DNA from: Tritonibacter litoralis | GTDB lineage: Bacteria; Pseudomonadota; Alphaproteobacteria; Rhodobacterales; Rhodobacteraceae | Reading direction: 5' to 3' | DNA: 64,000 nucleotides | NCBI RefSeq assembly: GCF_009496005.1 | Contig: NZ_WIBF01000008.1 | Span: 146,688-210,687 of the forward strand | In this document: positions 9,460 through 17,870 of the stretch, piece by piece | How positions within the stretch are numbered: position 1 is the stretch's first letter | Layout: each line of letters begins with the position of its first letter | The notes under the pieces: generated by a model | The model's database searches: none | What the model was told of the DNA's origin: nothing | Seen by the model: the letters and a program-made list of their open reading frames with translations, nothing else | Made by a program: the position numbers and the translations under genes

Positions 9460-10260
9460 TTGAAGGCTCACCAAACGAAACCGATACGCTGGGCAGGCAG
9501 CAAGCTTCCAATAGCTTCCCGCTTGGAACGCTATATTGATTTTGACAAGGAATACTATGAGCCATTTGCAGGCTCCGCGGTGCTGTTTTTTCGTAACAGT
9601 CCGCGAGACGCTTACCTCAATGATCTCAATGGTTCTTTGGTCGACTTCTATCGCGATGCGCGCACCCACCCTGAGAAACTCTGGAAAACTTACTCAACGC
9701 TTCCCGCCGACAAAGAGACGTACTATTGGGTGCGATCTGAATTCAATCGACTGAGGAAATGTGTTCGGCGATCTGCTTATTTTCTCTACCTCAACCACCT
9801 TTGCTTCAACGGTATTTATCGGACAAACCTAAAAAACCAGTTTAATACGCCGTTTGGCGGAGGTCGCCTCAAACTGATTGATCAAGAAAGCTTCTTTGGC
9901 TTCTCAGAGCTGATCCGAGATGTGGAATTTCACAGCCTTGACTTTGAGAATTTCTTGACGTTGGTGAAACCCAGAAGCGGAACAGTCTATATGGATCCGC
10001 CATATTACACCGAAGGGCAAAGAGTTTTCCGCGAATATGGGCCCAAGACGTTTTCGCACGATGATCTAATTCGTCTGTCGGATTCAGCGAGAAAATGGGC
10101 CAACAGAGGATGTCGCGTTGTTGTTTCTTACCGCGAATGTCCTGAATTTCGCGATTTATTTGGTGATTGTATTCAGGAGGAAGTCAGCGTTTCCAGAAAC
10201 GTGGGGGGCTTTAAGAGTAGGCGAAATAGTCAAAAAGAACTTATTGCAGTGTTGGCGTAA
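9460..10260 (+). CDS. Dam-like DNA adenine N6-methyltransferase (D12 class)
   Basis: Transfers a methyl group from S-adenosylmethionine to adenine in DNA. The 266-residue protein opens with KPIRWAGSK (residues 7-15, the cofactor loop of D12-class enzymes) and YEPFAGSA (33-40), and has the catalytic DPPY at 179-182. Start is TTG at 9460, preceded by a purine-rich GAAGAGAAGAAG ribosome site. It is the first gene of a tight four-gene run; the phosphoesterase ATG follows its stop without a gap. No partner restriction endonuclease of the usual type is seen, so it is more likely a self-marking or modification component of the cassette than an orphan. The target site is unknown; GATC is only one possibility. 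Confidence 0.85.
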   Translation: MKAHQTKPIRWAGSKLPIASRLERYIDFDKEYYEPFAGSAVLFFRNSPRDAYLNDLNGSLVDFYRDARTHPEKLWKTYSTLPADKETYYWVRSEFNRLRKCVRRSAYFLYLNHLCFNGIYRTNLKNQFNTPFGGGRLKLIDQESFFGFSELIRDVEFHSLDFENFLTLVKPRSGTVYMDPPYYTEGQRVFREYGPKTFSHDDLIRLSDSARKWANRGCRVVVSYRECPEFRDLFGDCIQEEVSVSRNVGGFKSRRNSQKELIAVLA

Positions 10261-11499
10261 ATGAAATTTCTCATAATTAGCGACATCCATGCAATGTCAA
10301 AGGATCTTCTCAACTTAACGGAAAGCTCCCAATCGAAACCTGGCAGCAGCAGTATCGGCGGCTACAATGGATCTACGCGGGGCAGTGTCTACATTGAAGA
10401 TCGCACGACAAAGGCAAACCGGCTACTCGCTGTCCCAGAATACCTGATAGATGCTGGCTTGAATCAGGACATCGACTTTCTAATTTGCCTCGGTGACATG
10501 GCTCATCAATGCAAGAGAGGGGTACTTCAGTTAATTTGGCAGCAGCTGAATGACATCGCCAATGATCTTAGTATATCAAATATTTGCGCGGTCAGTGGAA
10601 ACCATGATGTTGCTTCACATGAAGTCGATTTTCAGAACGGATCGCCAGATTCGATACTGAAGAATTTGCGCCCTCCTTTCCCGATGGCTGATCCCGAACT
10701 TCGAAGGGATTACCATGGCAACCAATTCGCGGTTATCGAAGAGGGGGATGTGGGATTGGTTCTTGTCGATACTACTTCGCTAATTGGATACCAAGGACAA
10801 AGGAAAGCTGACCTGTGGAACAAAGGCTTTATCAGTAACGAGTTAATTAGCGGAATAAGAGCGAGCATCACCTCTTCAGACTGTAGCGCGTTCGTCATCG
10901 CAATGCACCATCACCCCACGAGAGTGCACAAGCTCCAGGATGTTGAAACAGATTACATCGAAAACGGTGATAACTTCCTTACGATGCTTCAGGATACTGG
11001 TAAGCCGTGCTTCCTACTCCATGGACACAAGCATTTTGTGAATTTTCGACGATATAATGAGCGTCAAAACTCGCCATGGATTTTCTCGGCATCCAGCTTA
11101 GCCGCCACTCCTTATCCTGGAATGCAGGAAAGATATAAGTGCCAGTTCCACATACTGGATTTCGCATTGAACCCAAACACTAAAGAAATATCCGGGCAGA
11201 TAGCGAGCTGGGACTGGGTCGCAGGTCAATGGGAAAAAGCTGGGTCGACAGGAATGACCCATTTAATTGGATTTGGCCGTCAATCCTCTCTCAAGGACAT
11301 GGCGGAAAAGATTAGCTCCGTTGTTTCGGAAGGTGGGACACTGCGAGGTAAGGGTGCGTTTGATGAAGTCCCCGATCTAAGATACCTGACACAAGATGAT
11401 ATTTTCGATCTTCAGAAGCTACTGAAAGAAACTCATTCCGTTGAGATGATTGCCTCGCATGGCGTTCAGAAGTTTGCTTTTTATGCGGAGGATGACTGA
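10261..11499 (+). CDS. Calcineurin-like metallophosphoesterase
   Basis: A 412-residue protein with all metal-binding motifs of the superfamily in order: SDIH at residues 7-10, LGDM at 78-80 (Asp79), GNHD at 113-116, HHH at 216-218, and GHKH at 255-258. A C-terminal part of about 130 residues has no recognisable domain. Enzymes of this fold cleave phosphomono- or diesters, including DNA, RNA and cyclic nucleotides. Here a nuclease or nucleotide-hydrolase effector role is an inference from the neighbours. Its ATG directly follows the stop of the Dam-like gene and its last base is shared with the start of the ATPase gene, so the set is probably translated as one unit. Confidence 0.82.
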   Translation: MKFLIISDIHAMSKDLLNLTESSQSKPGSSSIGGYNGSTRGSVYIEDRTTKANRLLAVPEYLIDAGLNQDIDFLICLGDMAHQCKRGVLQLIWQQLNDIANDLSISNICAVSGNHDVASHEVDFQNGSPDSILKNLRPPFPMADPELRRDYHGNQFAVIEEGDVGLVLVDTTSLIGYQGQRKADLWNKGFISNELISGIRASITSSDCSAFVIAMHHHPTRVHKLQDVETDYIENGDNFLTMLQDTGKPCFLLHGHKHFVNFRRYNERQNSPWIFSASSLAATPYPGMQERYKCQFHILDFALNPNTKEISGQIASWDWVAGQWEKAGSTGMTHLIGFGRQSSLKDMAEKISSVVSEGGTLRGKGAFDEVPDLRYLTQDDIFDLQKLLKETHSVEMIASHGVQKFAFYAEDD

Positions 11500-13313
11500 T
11501 GTCCGAAGCCTCGACCGCTTACAATGCGCGAAACAGTGATCCCAAACAAATCGCTCGATCGTTTGTGAAGCCAACTGATTTCGATAAGATCATCGGGTTT
11601 CAAAGCAAGGTACTGGTGGGACCCAGGGGAATCGGAAAAACAACGATCCTCAAGCTCCTAACGCCTTCGGGACTCCACGAACTCAAGAAGCGCCCTGCTT
11701 TCAAAGATTTCAAGCTGGACCACGTTCCGTTATACATTCCTGCTGACACACTTTGGAAAGGTGAAGCCAGTGCCTTCGAAGGCATGCAAAGTTTGGGCCG
11801 CTCAAGCATAAACGCAGAAACTGTTCGGTTTGTTCAGAACGCGTTGTTTGTTGATTACTGTCTTTATGAAGTTATCGCGTCGGTTCAAGATGCAGCAGAG
11901 ATCGCATGCGAGTATGGTTCGGAAAAGCCGGATTGGTGCATTGATATTTCTCCTTCGGTCGAAGCAAAGATCTGCGAGAACTGCGCCGATTTTTGGGGTT
12001 TGCCAACGAGGCCGAAGTCCTTTTTGGGCCTACGCCTTGCCCTCCTCAAGCGGCAAAACAGAAGGTCAGCCCTGATAAACTCCCTTGATGATCCCGACTT
12101 TTCCCGCATTGAGGCTGAAGAGCCGTTGGACTTGTTTATCATGCTGCAGGGATTCTTTACGATCATGGAAGACCTGACCGGCGTTAGGAAGTGGGCTCTC
12201 CATTTTGACGAGATGGAAATTGCACCGCAGTTCATCTTGGCATCAATTTATGAGCGTTTGCGTTCGTTTGACAGGCGTGCGGTCATCAAGTTCTCGTTGT
12301 TCCCGTATATTGACTTTGTCAAAGAGAGTGAGAGTGCCCGCATCAGCCCAAGAGAAGGACATGACTTCGAAACCATTACATTGAGTGGAAAATTCAAGAA
12401 CGAAAGCTACCAGTTTTCTTCTGAGTTGGTCTCCAGGATTTGCGAAGGGCAAGGACTCAAGGCCACTGATTTCATCGAGTATGTGAACTCTGCAGCAGAT
12501 CAGACTACACTGGCGTTTGACAAGAACGGTCATCGCAAGAGGAAGTACCAGGCAATTTTTCGAAGCTTGGCAAAGAAAGATACATCGTTCGCCGCGCACC
12601 TCAGCGACAATGGGATAGAGATACCAAGAATTCCACAATACACGGAGCACGATAGAGCACCTTCAGTTAGGAAATTGGGAGGGATTTCTGAGTTTCGCAA
12701 TCATTACCTTCGGTCTTTCACTAAAGGGCAAGGCCGAAAGCTCTCCAGAAAATCATACCACTACTTTAATAATTACGATCAGCTCCTCAAGTTGACTGAG
12801 CAAAACCCGAGAGCTGTCCACTTCTATTGTGATGACATCATTAAGTGTATGACTGATGGCAAGCCGGCTCAGGGTGCATTGAAAAGTGTCATTGAAAAAA
12901 ACGTGAACAGGTTTAGAGCGCTTGTTGCCACCCAGTCCGTCCCATTTGATCCCATCAACAACAAAATGTCGCATGTTCTTGATGTAGTCGACAACTTTGG
13001 GGAAGCTCTTTACACGAAGCTGATCTCGAGTGCGTTTTCTCCTGAACCGCAGCTCGCGTTCAAAGTTGCGCAGAGCATGGATGACTATTCCCTTAAGATA
13101 TTGGGAATTGCCGTAAACACGGGAGCGATAATTCTCGATGAATCCAATCAGCGAGGGCTCCATTTGGATCTGCGAGGCTTACGATTTAGAGTTTCTTACC
13201 AGCTTTCACCTTGGTACCCCCTTCCAACGCAGACAGGCAGTGAAAGAAAGATCTCCCACCTTGGGTTCCATAAGCCAACTGCCCAGACAGCTTTATTCGA
13301 CTGGGAGGACTAA
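11499..13313 (+). CDS. ORC-CDC6-like P-loop ATPase
   Basis: A 604-residue ATPase. The N-terminal pattern NARNSDPKQIARSFVKP followed by the Walker A loop GPRGIGKTT (residues 41-49) is typical of the bacterial ORC-CDC6-like AAA family. A hydrophobic strand ending FDE (236-238) fits Walker B. The remaining 350 residues include a low-complexity-free helical region and no known domain. Such ATPases often act as sensor or loading subunits in mobile-element conflict systems. The gene overlaps the phosphoesterase by one base, and the next gene begins 1 bp after its stop. Function in this cassette is inferred, not seen. Confidence 0.72.
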   Translation: MSEASTAYNARNSDPKQIARSFVKPTDFDKIIGFQSKVLVGPRGIGKTTILKLLTPSGLHELKKRPAFKDFKLDHVPLYIPADTLWKGEASAFEGMQSLGRSSINAETVRFVQNALFVDYCLYEVIASVQDAAEIACEYGSEKPDWCIDISPSVEAKICENCADFWGLPTRPKSFLGLRLALLKRQNRRSALINSLDDPDFSRIEAEEPLDLFIMLQGFFTIMEDLTGVRKWALHFDEMEIAPQFILASIYERLRSFDRRAVIKFSLFPYIDFVKESESARISPREGHDFETITLSGKFKNESYQFSSELVSRICEGQGLKATDFIEYVNSAADQTTLAFDKNGHRKRKYQAIFRSLAKKDTSFAAHLSDNGIEIPRIPQYTEHDRAPSVRKLGGISEFRNHYLRSFTKGQGRKLSRKSYHYFNNYDQLLKLTEQNPRAVHFYCDDIIKCMTDGKPAQGALKSVIEKNVNRFRALVATQSVPFDPINNKMSHVLDVVDNFGEALYTKLISSAFSPEPQLAFKVAQSMDDYSLKILGIAVNTGAIILDESNQRGLHLDLRGLRFRVSYQLSPWYPLPTQTGSERKISHLGFHKPTAQTALFDWED

Positions 13314-13314
13314 A

Positions 13315-14262
13315 ATGTCTGAACCTATTTCGTGCGCAGAAAAGTCTCTTCCAAGAGTTTTGGTCGGGGCATTGGGATACGAAGCCAGGTCGTCTCAGTT
13401 TATGCTGTCAGAGGATCTGGATGTTTACCAAGAAGTTCTCGTTTTCGACTATGAAGCAGAAAACCTTCATAGCTATTTAGAGAACAAAGAGATTTACAGT
13501 AACTTATTGGGAGGTCGAGCCAAGGCGTGTTCCTCAAAGTCTGAAATTGTTCTGGAAATAGGGCGCCTTAGCCAAACCTTCCGGGATTCTGGGTTTGAAA
13601 TTTCTGTTGACTTTAGCTCTTTGGACCGCGGCTTGATTGCAGATTTGGTACTGGCGATCTATAGGAACAGGTCAGTGATTAGATCGTTGGAAGTTCTGTA
13701 CTTTCCACAGACTTTCTCAAAGCCAGAACTGAAATTAGAAACCGTCACCAAGTTTGGACCGATCTCGCCTGAGTTTTCCGGGTCGTCTCGGTCGAGCACT
13801 CAAAAGCTCTGCATGATTGTTGGTGCTGGATATGAGTTTGGGAAAGTCATCGGCGCGCAAGATCGTCTTGAGCCAGATGAGATGTATGTTTTTTCTCCGG
13901 TAGGAACAGACCCTAAATTCGAGGATGCTGTAAAAAAGGCCAACTACGAGTTTGAGTTCATTGGTGACACGAAAAACGTTGTCAACTACAATCTCTCCGA
14001 GCCCGAAGAGACCTTTTCTTCATTGTTTGAATTGGTGAGGCACAAGAAATCTACCCACCGAGTGCTCCTACTGCCAATGGGACCTAAAATCCTTGCTGTT
14101 TTTAGTTTGCTTATTGCTGTTCGGTTTCATCCAGATGTAAGAGTTTGGCATTATTCGACCCACAAATCTGGCGACCCTCAGATATCTAATGCATTTGCTT
14201 CTGGCCAAAGGATTGCTTTGAGGTTCTCATCTGCTGCCATATTTGGAGAGCCTCAGGATTGA
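13315..14262 (+). CDS. Uncharacterised protein of the four-gene cassette, possible Rossmann-type sensor
   Basis: A 315-residue protein that I cannot assign to a known family. The ATG at 13315 is chosen because GGGAGGA precedes it and the ATPase stop is at 13311-13313; an upstream in-frame start would overlap the ATPase widely. Visible landmarks are GALGYEARS (18-26), a strand ending VDFSSLDRGLIADLVL (98-113), a second strand-loop IVGAGYEFGK (168-177), and LLLPMGPKILAVFSLL (251-266) before a final strand. Alternating strands and glycine/serine loops suggest a Rossmann-like fold. The MGPK loop resembles in shape the TGGT/K loops of ligand-sensing CARF-type domains, but this is a guess. It is the last gene of the run. 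Confidence 0.5.
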   Translation: MSEPISCAEKSLPRVLVGALGYEARSSQFMLSEDLDVYQEVLVFDYEAENLHSYLENKEIYSNLLGGRAKACSSKSEIVLEIGRLSQTFRDSGFEISVDFSSLDRGLIADLVLAIYRNRSVIRSLEVLYFPQTFSKPELKLETVTKFGPISPEFSGSSRSSTQKLCMIVGAGYEFGKVIGAQDRLEPDEMYVFSPVGTDPKFEDAVKKANYEFEFIGDTKNVVNYNLSEPEETFSSLFELVRHKKSTHRVLLLPMGPKILAVFSLLIAVRFHPDVRVWHYSTHKSGDPQISNAFASGQRIALRFSSAAIFGEPQD

Positions 14263-14606
14263 TACATTGTGGGAACGCTCAAGGTTGTCATAGTCCGAGC
14301 CGTGCATCTCATAGTCTCCTATTTGATGGCTTTCACTTAGTACCCAAGAACTGCGTGCCGAGGGGAGCGACATCCGCAATCGACGTCTGGTTCCCATCTC
14401 TGGATCTGCGGGTTCACATTTGTAACATCCTACCGTTTCCCGCTCATTGTTGAAGCCCCGTCGGTTCAGTCGGCGGTTCCCGTGACTCCAATCTTCTCTC
14501 GAATTGGAAGCTTTGGAGGACTCGGTGCGGTTCAATCCAACACTGCCATAACGGTTGTGACACCGCTGAAAAAACAAACCTCATCAGTGCCACCTATGGA
14601 TATCTC
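14263..14606. other. Non-coding stretch between convergent cargo genes
   Basis: No convincing gene on either strand. Short open frames here have no ribosome site and no recognisable sequence. The plus-strand cassette ends at 14262 and the minus-strand methyltransferase-like gene ends at 14607, so this is where their transcripts converge. Confidence 0.4.
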
Positions 14607-15422
14607 CTACATAGTTGTTTGGCCCAGAATTTCAGAAAACAGGTGCACAATCTCAGACTTGCTGATCGAAGGGCAACCCGCTGTGTTTTGCCGAACTGTA
14701 TCGAAGTCGATCAGTTCGAATTGTGCTCGCAGGAGACAAGGGTCGTAGTTCGCTCGCAGAAAGTAGTGCGAATTCTTGCTTCCGGCCTCGGAAAGGGATT
14801 TGATGCGTCCGGCGTTTGCGCCGACGCGCTGAAGAGCGAAGTCCGCTTCCTCGGGGGTGCAAAAAGCGAATGCGGCATGTGTGGTAGGTTTACGTGAGGC
14901 TGGCCGTAAATCCGTGCGACGCTCCCAGACTTGAAAACAAGAAGGCACCGAATACACTGCACCTTCGAAAACAAAGGCTTCGTCCGGCAGCACAAGCTCG
15001 TTGACGAAGTGAAAACGCCGATCCAATTGTCTCTGGATGCTATCCTTACGGAAGCTACGGGGCACAATGAAGGCGATAGCATCTGCAAAAGTCGCTGCCT
15101 TATTGAAGAACTTAATCGCCTTTCGTGCCACCCGACCAAATGGCGGATTCCCAATGGTTACGGTGCTGCCCAGGTCATGAGGTGGTGCCCAATGAAGAAA
15201 ATCTGCTTGAGTTATTTTTGGTCCGCGAGGCGCGATGTCGAGAGCAAGGCAAGCCTCACCAAGTTGGCTGGAAAATGCTACGGTACCAGCTGAAGGTTCC
15301 AAAACAGTATCAAACTTGTGATGCGCTAACTGGTCCTCGGAAAATGCAATGCATTGGCGGGCGATAGTCGGGATGGTGTAAAATTGGTCGAGGCTGCGGG
15401 CGTCGGTTGAGCTGGTGGTCAC
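14607..15422 (-). CDS. N6-adenine DNA methyltransferase-like protein
   Basis: A 271-residue S-adenosylmethionine-dependent methyltransferase-like protein. DQFYT at 12-16 is a hallmark of this small DNA-methylase group. VLEPSAGTVAF (40-50) is the cofactor loop, and GNPPFG (91-96) is the catalytic motif of N6-adenine methylases. The C-terminal half has no recognised target-recognition domain, and the enzyme is shorter than typical type II modification methylases. Start is GTG with an AGGAG site, and that site lies inside a perfect 8-bp hairpin. It is transcribed away from the TIR module and towards the Dam cassette. An orphan methylase acting in anti-restriction or self-marking is plausible. 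Confidence 0.72.
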   Translation of the reverse strand: MTTSSTDARSLDQFYTIPTIARQCIAFSEDQLAHHKFDTVLEPSAGTVAFSSQLGEACLALDIAPRGPKITQADFLHWAPPHDLGSTVTIGNPPFGRVARKAIKFFNKAATFADAIAFIVPRSFRKDSIQRQLDRRFHFVNELVLPDEAFVFEGAVYSVPSCFQVWERRTDLRPASRKPTTHAAFAFCTPEEADFALQRVGANAGRIKSLSEAGSKNSHYFLRANYDPCLLRAQFELIDFDTVRQNTAGCPSISKSEIVHLFSEILGQTTM

Positions 15423-15429
15423 GGTTGGT

Positions 15430-15452
15430 CTCCTGAGTTCTGAGCTCAGGAG
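15430..15452 (-). promoter_or_regulatory. Hairpin that sequesters the ribosome site of the methyltransferase-like gene
   Basis: CTCCTGAG (15430-15437) pairs perfectly with CTCAGGAG (15445-15452) around a 7-base loop. On the minus strand the 3' arm contains the AGGAG ribosome site 8 bases before the GTG start. The pairing would hide it, so translation may be conditional; the palindrome could instead be a protein operator. Confidence 0.45.
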
Positions 15453-15532
15453 GTCGGTCCGAAATACTAAGTTCAGAAACGCTGAGTTGGATTGCTCCGA
15501 TTAGGGAACTGCATTTCTGCAAGCTGAAGATC

Positions 15533-15790
15533 ATGGTGAAGCCGACCGAAATCTACCGCTTCTGTTGTATCTGGGACGCGCCCGGAAAATGCAGAGCCGC
15601 GATCCAGCAAAAGACCAGAAAAACCAGACTGTGGACGCCGGCTAAGCGCCAGGGAATGTCCGAGTTCCGCTCCTCTGGCAAATGGCATGAGAGGCCCAGA
15701 GCCGACTTTGGGAGCGTCGTTCGGTTTCTGTGGTTAGCCCGCTTTCTGGACGTTCGCCGCAAACCCGAAACCCCTACTTGGTCGAATTGA
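15533..15790 (+). CDS. Possible small hypothetical protein
   Basis: An 85-residue open frame, basic and rich in arginine and tryptophan, ATG start, no recognisable domain. It lies in an otherwise gene-poor gap between the methyltransferase-like gene and the repeat protein at 16041. An overlapping minus-strand frame is equally open, so coding status is doubtful. Confidence 0.2.
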   Translation: MVKPTEIYRFCCIWDAPGKCRAAIQQKTRKTRLWTPAKRQGMSEFRSSGKWHERPRADFGSVVRFLWLARFLDVRRKPETPTWSN

Positions 15791-16040
15791 CAGGTCGAGG
15801 ACGTATTAGCCGTTTGCTATCGCGTAAAAAATGGCCGCTCGTACCTGTTTTACCAGCGATCCGCAATGCTTACATGTAGTCAAACAGAGCACTCCAAGCG
15901 AGCCACTCACACCATTTTTGAAACGGAGAGAATTGATGATCAACGATGTTGCTCCATTGGGCGGTCAGACAATCGGCAAAGCCGCAAGTCGCGAAGATGC
16001 CTGGTGGCTTTGATGCCGCTATGGCCTAAGGCCATTTCCT

Positions 16041-16439
16041 TTGAATGACGCTTCAGCGGTAAGTTTAGAGGATGCTGAGAATGGAGCGAAGGTGTGGACT
16101 GTTCCCTGCGAGCATACCCAATACCCATATGATCGTGCTGCCTTTGAAAATCGGCGTCGTGACGGCTTAGCTACATTAGAGAACGGCCTTCCAGCATGGC
16201 CGGTTGCTGAAGAAAATGGGATAGCCTTCCAAACCTTCAAACAACGGCTCAAACGAGGCTGGTCGGGCGAAAGAGCAGCAACCGAAGGAGTACGGGAGAT
16301 AGCGCATAATCCGGATGATGAATGGGAAGTAATTGCGCTTGAGAACGGGCTATCTGTCCGTGCATTTCGCAGCCGTGTGCAGGCTGGTTGCCCTGAAGCC
16401 ATCGCCGCAACAATGGGGCTAAGTTGGCGAAAGTGGTAA
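16041..16439 (+). CDS. Small protein with two helix-turn-helix-like repeats
   Basis: A 132-residue protein whose second half repeats one pattern twice: AEENGIAFQTFKQRLKRGW then AATEG, and ALENGLSVRAFRSRVQAGC then AATMG. This (alanine/asparagine-glycine-isoleucine ... tyrosine or phenylalanine-x-x-arginine-valine ... glycine-tryptophan) layout occurs in small phage and plasmid DNA-binding proteins. Start is TTG, with only a weak ribosome site visible. It has no operon partner. A DNA-binding role is inferred from the repeats alone. Confidence 0.45.
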   Translation: MNDASAVSLEDAENGAKVWTVPCEHTQYPYDRAAFENRRRDGLATLENGLPAWPVAEENGIAFQTFKQRLKRGWSGERAATEGVREIAHNPDDEWEVIALENGLSVRAFRSRVQAGCPEAIAATMGLSWRKW

Positions 16440-16726
16440 GACGCGCTCTTAGCAGGCGCACCTGGCCTTATCTGGTCATTCTGGCTCATCGAAGTAAGAG
16501 CCTGGTTTGAGCCCTCACTGACCATCTCGGCGCTTTGGGCGGTCGACGGCAATGGGCAGATAGCGACCTTTGCAAAGTGAAGTGAACAGCCCATACTGGG
16601 CATTCCTTTGTGGCTGTAACGAATGTCTGCCTATGGAACCCAATCGGCTTTTTGGGACGGCACGGTGAACGACCCGTCCCCTAATTAGTGTTGGCAGCTA
16701 CCGATCCGTATCATCTTTTGAATTCA

Positions 16727-17434
16727 TCAAAGCGTCACCAATTCCGCAAGCTTTGCCGCCACATTTGTCATGTTATCTTCAGCAGTGCTTAAGCCGCTTC
16801 GTGAACCAAGCAAGGGACTCACTTCGCGTAGCTCTTCGTAAGTCGTCTCATGGACAATTGGGACAAGAAGATCGCGCGCCAGCAATGCCGAAAGCTCTTT
16901 ATCGGCAATTCCTTCGGCCTGAAGGCGGCGCAAAAGTGCTGGGGTGACCAAAACGATGCCAACGCGCGATTTCACAAGCCCTTTGTCGATTTCACGAAGA
17001 AGGTTCGAACCAAGCAATACATCTTTCTCACTGAACCAAACTGAAACGCCAGCTGCTTCCAGGAAATCGTGTAGCTCTTTCGCCGGGCCTCCTCGGTCGT
17101 CCCATGCATGACAGAGAAAAACGTCACGAATGTCGGGGATAGATGCTCGCCTCTCGACGTTTTCTCGCACTGGAGTGAGTGTTCGCACTTCGACTGGTGT
17201 GTAAATCACCGTCGAGCCAGCCTTAGACCAACGCGGTTTTGTGCTTCCGCCAGATTTGGAACCGCTACCGCTACGTGAACTGCTGCTACCTCCCAATGAG
17301 GAATAGGATGGGCTGCGATACGGTGAATAAGAAAAAGAGGACCTGTAACCACGGGCACCACCTCGACAAGCAGGGCAATTTGCGGCCCCACTTGCCGTGC
17401 GATGACCGTTCACGGGTGCTGTACATTGTGCCAT
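16727..17434 (-). CDS. TIR-domain protein with N-terminal cysteine cluster
   Basis: TIR domains in bacteria degrade NAD+ or make signalling nucleotides from it, often to abort phage infection. The domain covers about residues 101-235: IRDVFLCHAWDD opens it, VSVWFSEKDVLLGSNLLREI is the BB-loop region, and IADKELSALL holds the probable catalytic glutamate (Glu180). The N-terminus has CTAPVNGH...CPAC (Cys4, His11, Cys20, Cys23), a possible zinc knuckle, followed by a serine/tyrosine/glycine-rich linker (30-66). It is the second gene of a minus-strand pair with DUF2188, 57 bp downstream of it, and is divergent from an XRE regulator. A self-contained effector under tight control is the likely reading. 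Confidence 0.85.
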   Translation of the reverse strand: MAQCTAPVNGHRTASGAANCPACRGGARGYRSSFSYSPYRSPSYSSLGGSSSSRSGSGSKSGGSTKPRWSKAGSTVIYTPVEVRTLTPVRENVERRASIPDIRDVFLCHAWDDRGGPAKELHDFLEAAGVSVWFSEKDVLLGSNLLREIDKGLVKSRVGIVLVTPALLRRLQAEGIADKELSALLARDLLVPIVHETTYEELREVSPLLGSRSGLSTAEDNMTNVAAKLAELVTL

Positions 17435-17490
17435 TGAATTTGCTCCTTTGTTCGGGGGCGCTGGAAAGGCGGGATAAATCGCGACGCGGT

Positions 17491-17712
17491 TCAGCCTTTC
17501 GGAGGATAGGGATCGTTGCCGTAGCTCCAGGCTTCGCGGAACTGTCCGTTCCGCCCCTGAATACGGAGCTCAGAGCCCTGGTTGCGGGCGATATCACGCC
17601 CATGGTCGATAGCTTCGCGCTGAGTGTCGAAGCTACGTGTAAGACGTTCGTTGCCTTCACCACGGACGCCCCATTTGTCGCCATTGCGAACGACATATTG
17701 GTTCTTAGACAT
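17491..17712 (-). CDS. DUF2188 domain-containing small protein
   Basis: A 73-residue protein matching DUF2188: YVVRNGDKWGVRGEGNER, then a helix with TQREAIDHGRDIARNQGSEL and the closing RIQGRNGQFREAWSYGNDP. These proteins are small, often carried on mobile elements, and of unknown function. ATG at 17712 is preferred over the in-frame ATG four codons upstream because family members begin right before the KNQYVV strand. It is first in a two-gene unit with the TIR gene, so it may bind or restrain the TIR protein, or be an accessory factor. Confidence 0.75.
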   Translation of the reverse strand: MSKNQYVVRNGDKWGVRGEGNERLTRSFDTQREAIDHGRDIARNQGSELRIQGRNGQFREAWSYGNDPYPPKG

Positions 17713-17757
17713 TGCTGTCTCCATTTAACACGGCCCCACCATTGGTGACCGATATCG

Positions 17758-17824
17758 TATCATATGATCTTACGGAAGACTTTGTCAAGCTGACCGGCAC
17801 GTGATAATATCATTGCATCTTACG
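17758..17824. promoter_or_regulatory. Shared divergent promoter region with 17-bp direct repeats
   Basis: TATCATATGATCTTACG (17758-17774) and TATCATTGCATCTTACG (17808-17824) agree at 14 of 17 positions and are exactly 50 bp apart. The first contains the palindrome ATCATATGAT and a second palindrome TGATAATATCA (17802-17812) overlaps the other. They lie between the DUF2188/TIR unit and the XRE regulator gene and are the best candidate operators for that regulator. Confidence 0.65.
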
Positions 17825-17870
17825 ACGCGCTCGCTTATGAGCTGCGCCGCTATGATTCAGGGAGAGAACC

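Noticed and set aside
9460..10260. Phage-type Dam as evidence of a prophage
   Set aside because: No capsid, terminase, tail or lysis genes are present. The element ends and tns genes explain the locus as a transposon.
14259..14453. Small plus-strand ORF after the four-gene cassette
   Set aside because: It has no ribosome site and no recognisable sequence, and it overlaps the end of the preceding gene without coupling signals.
16019..16603. 194-residue minus-strand frame opposite the repeat protein
   Set aside because: Its composition (serine, proline and arginine rich) is typical of an antisense shadow, while the plus-strand frame shows internal repeats.
16654..16680. GGGACGG/CCGTCCC hairpin as TIR-gene terminator
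   Set aside because: The stem is perfect but lacks a T run in either direction at the right place, so it was not called.
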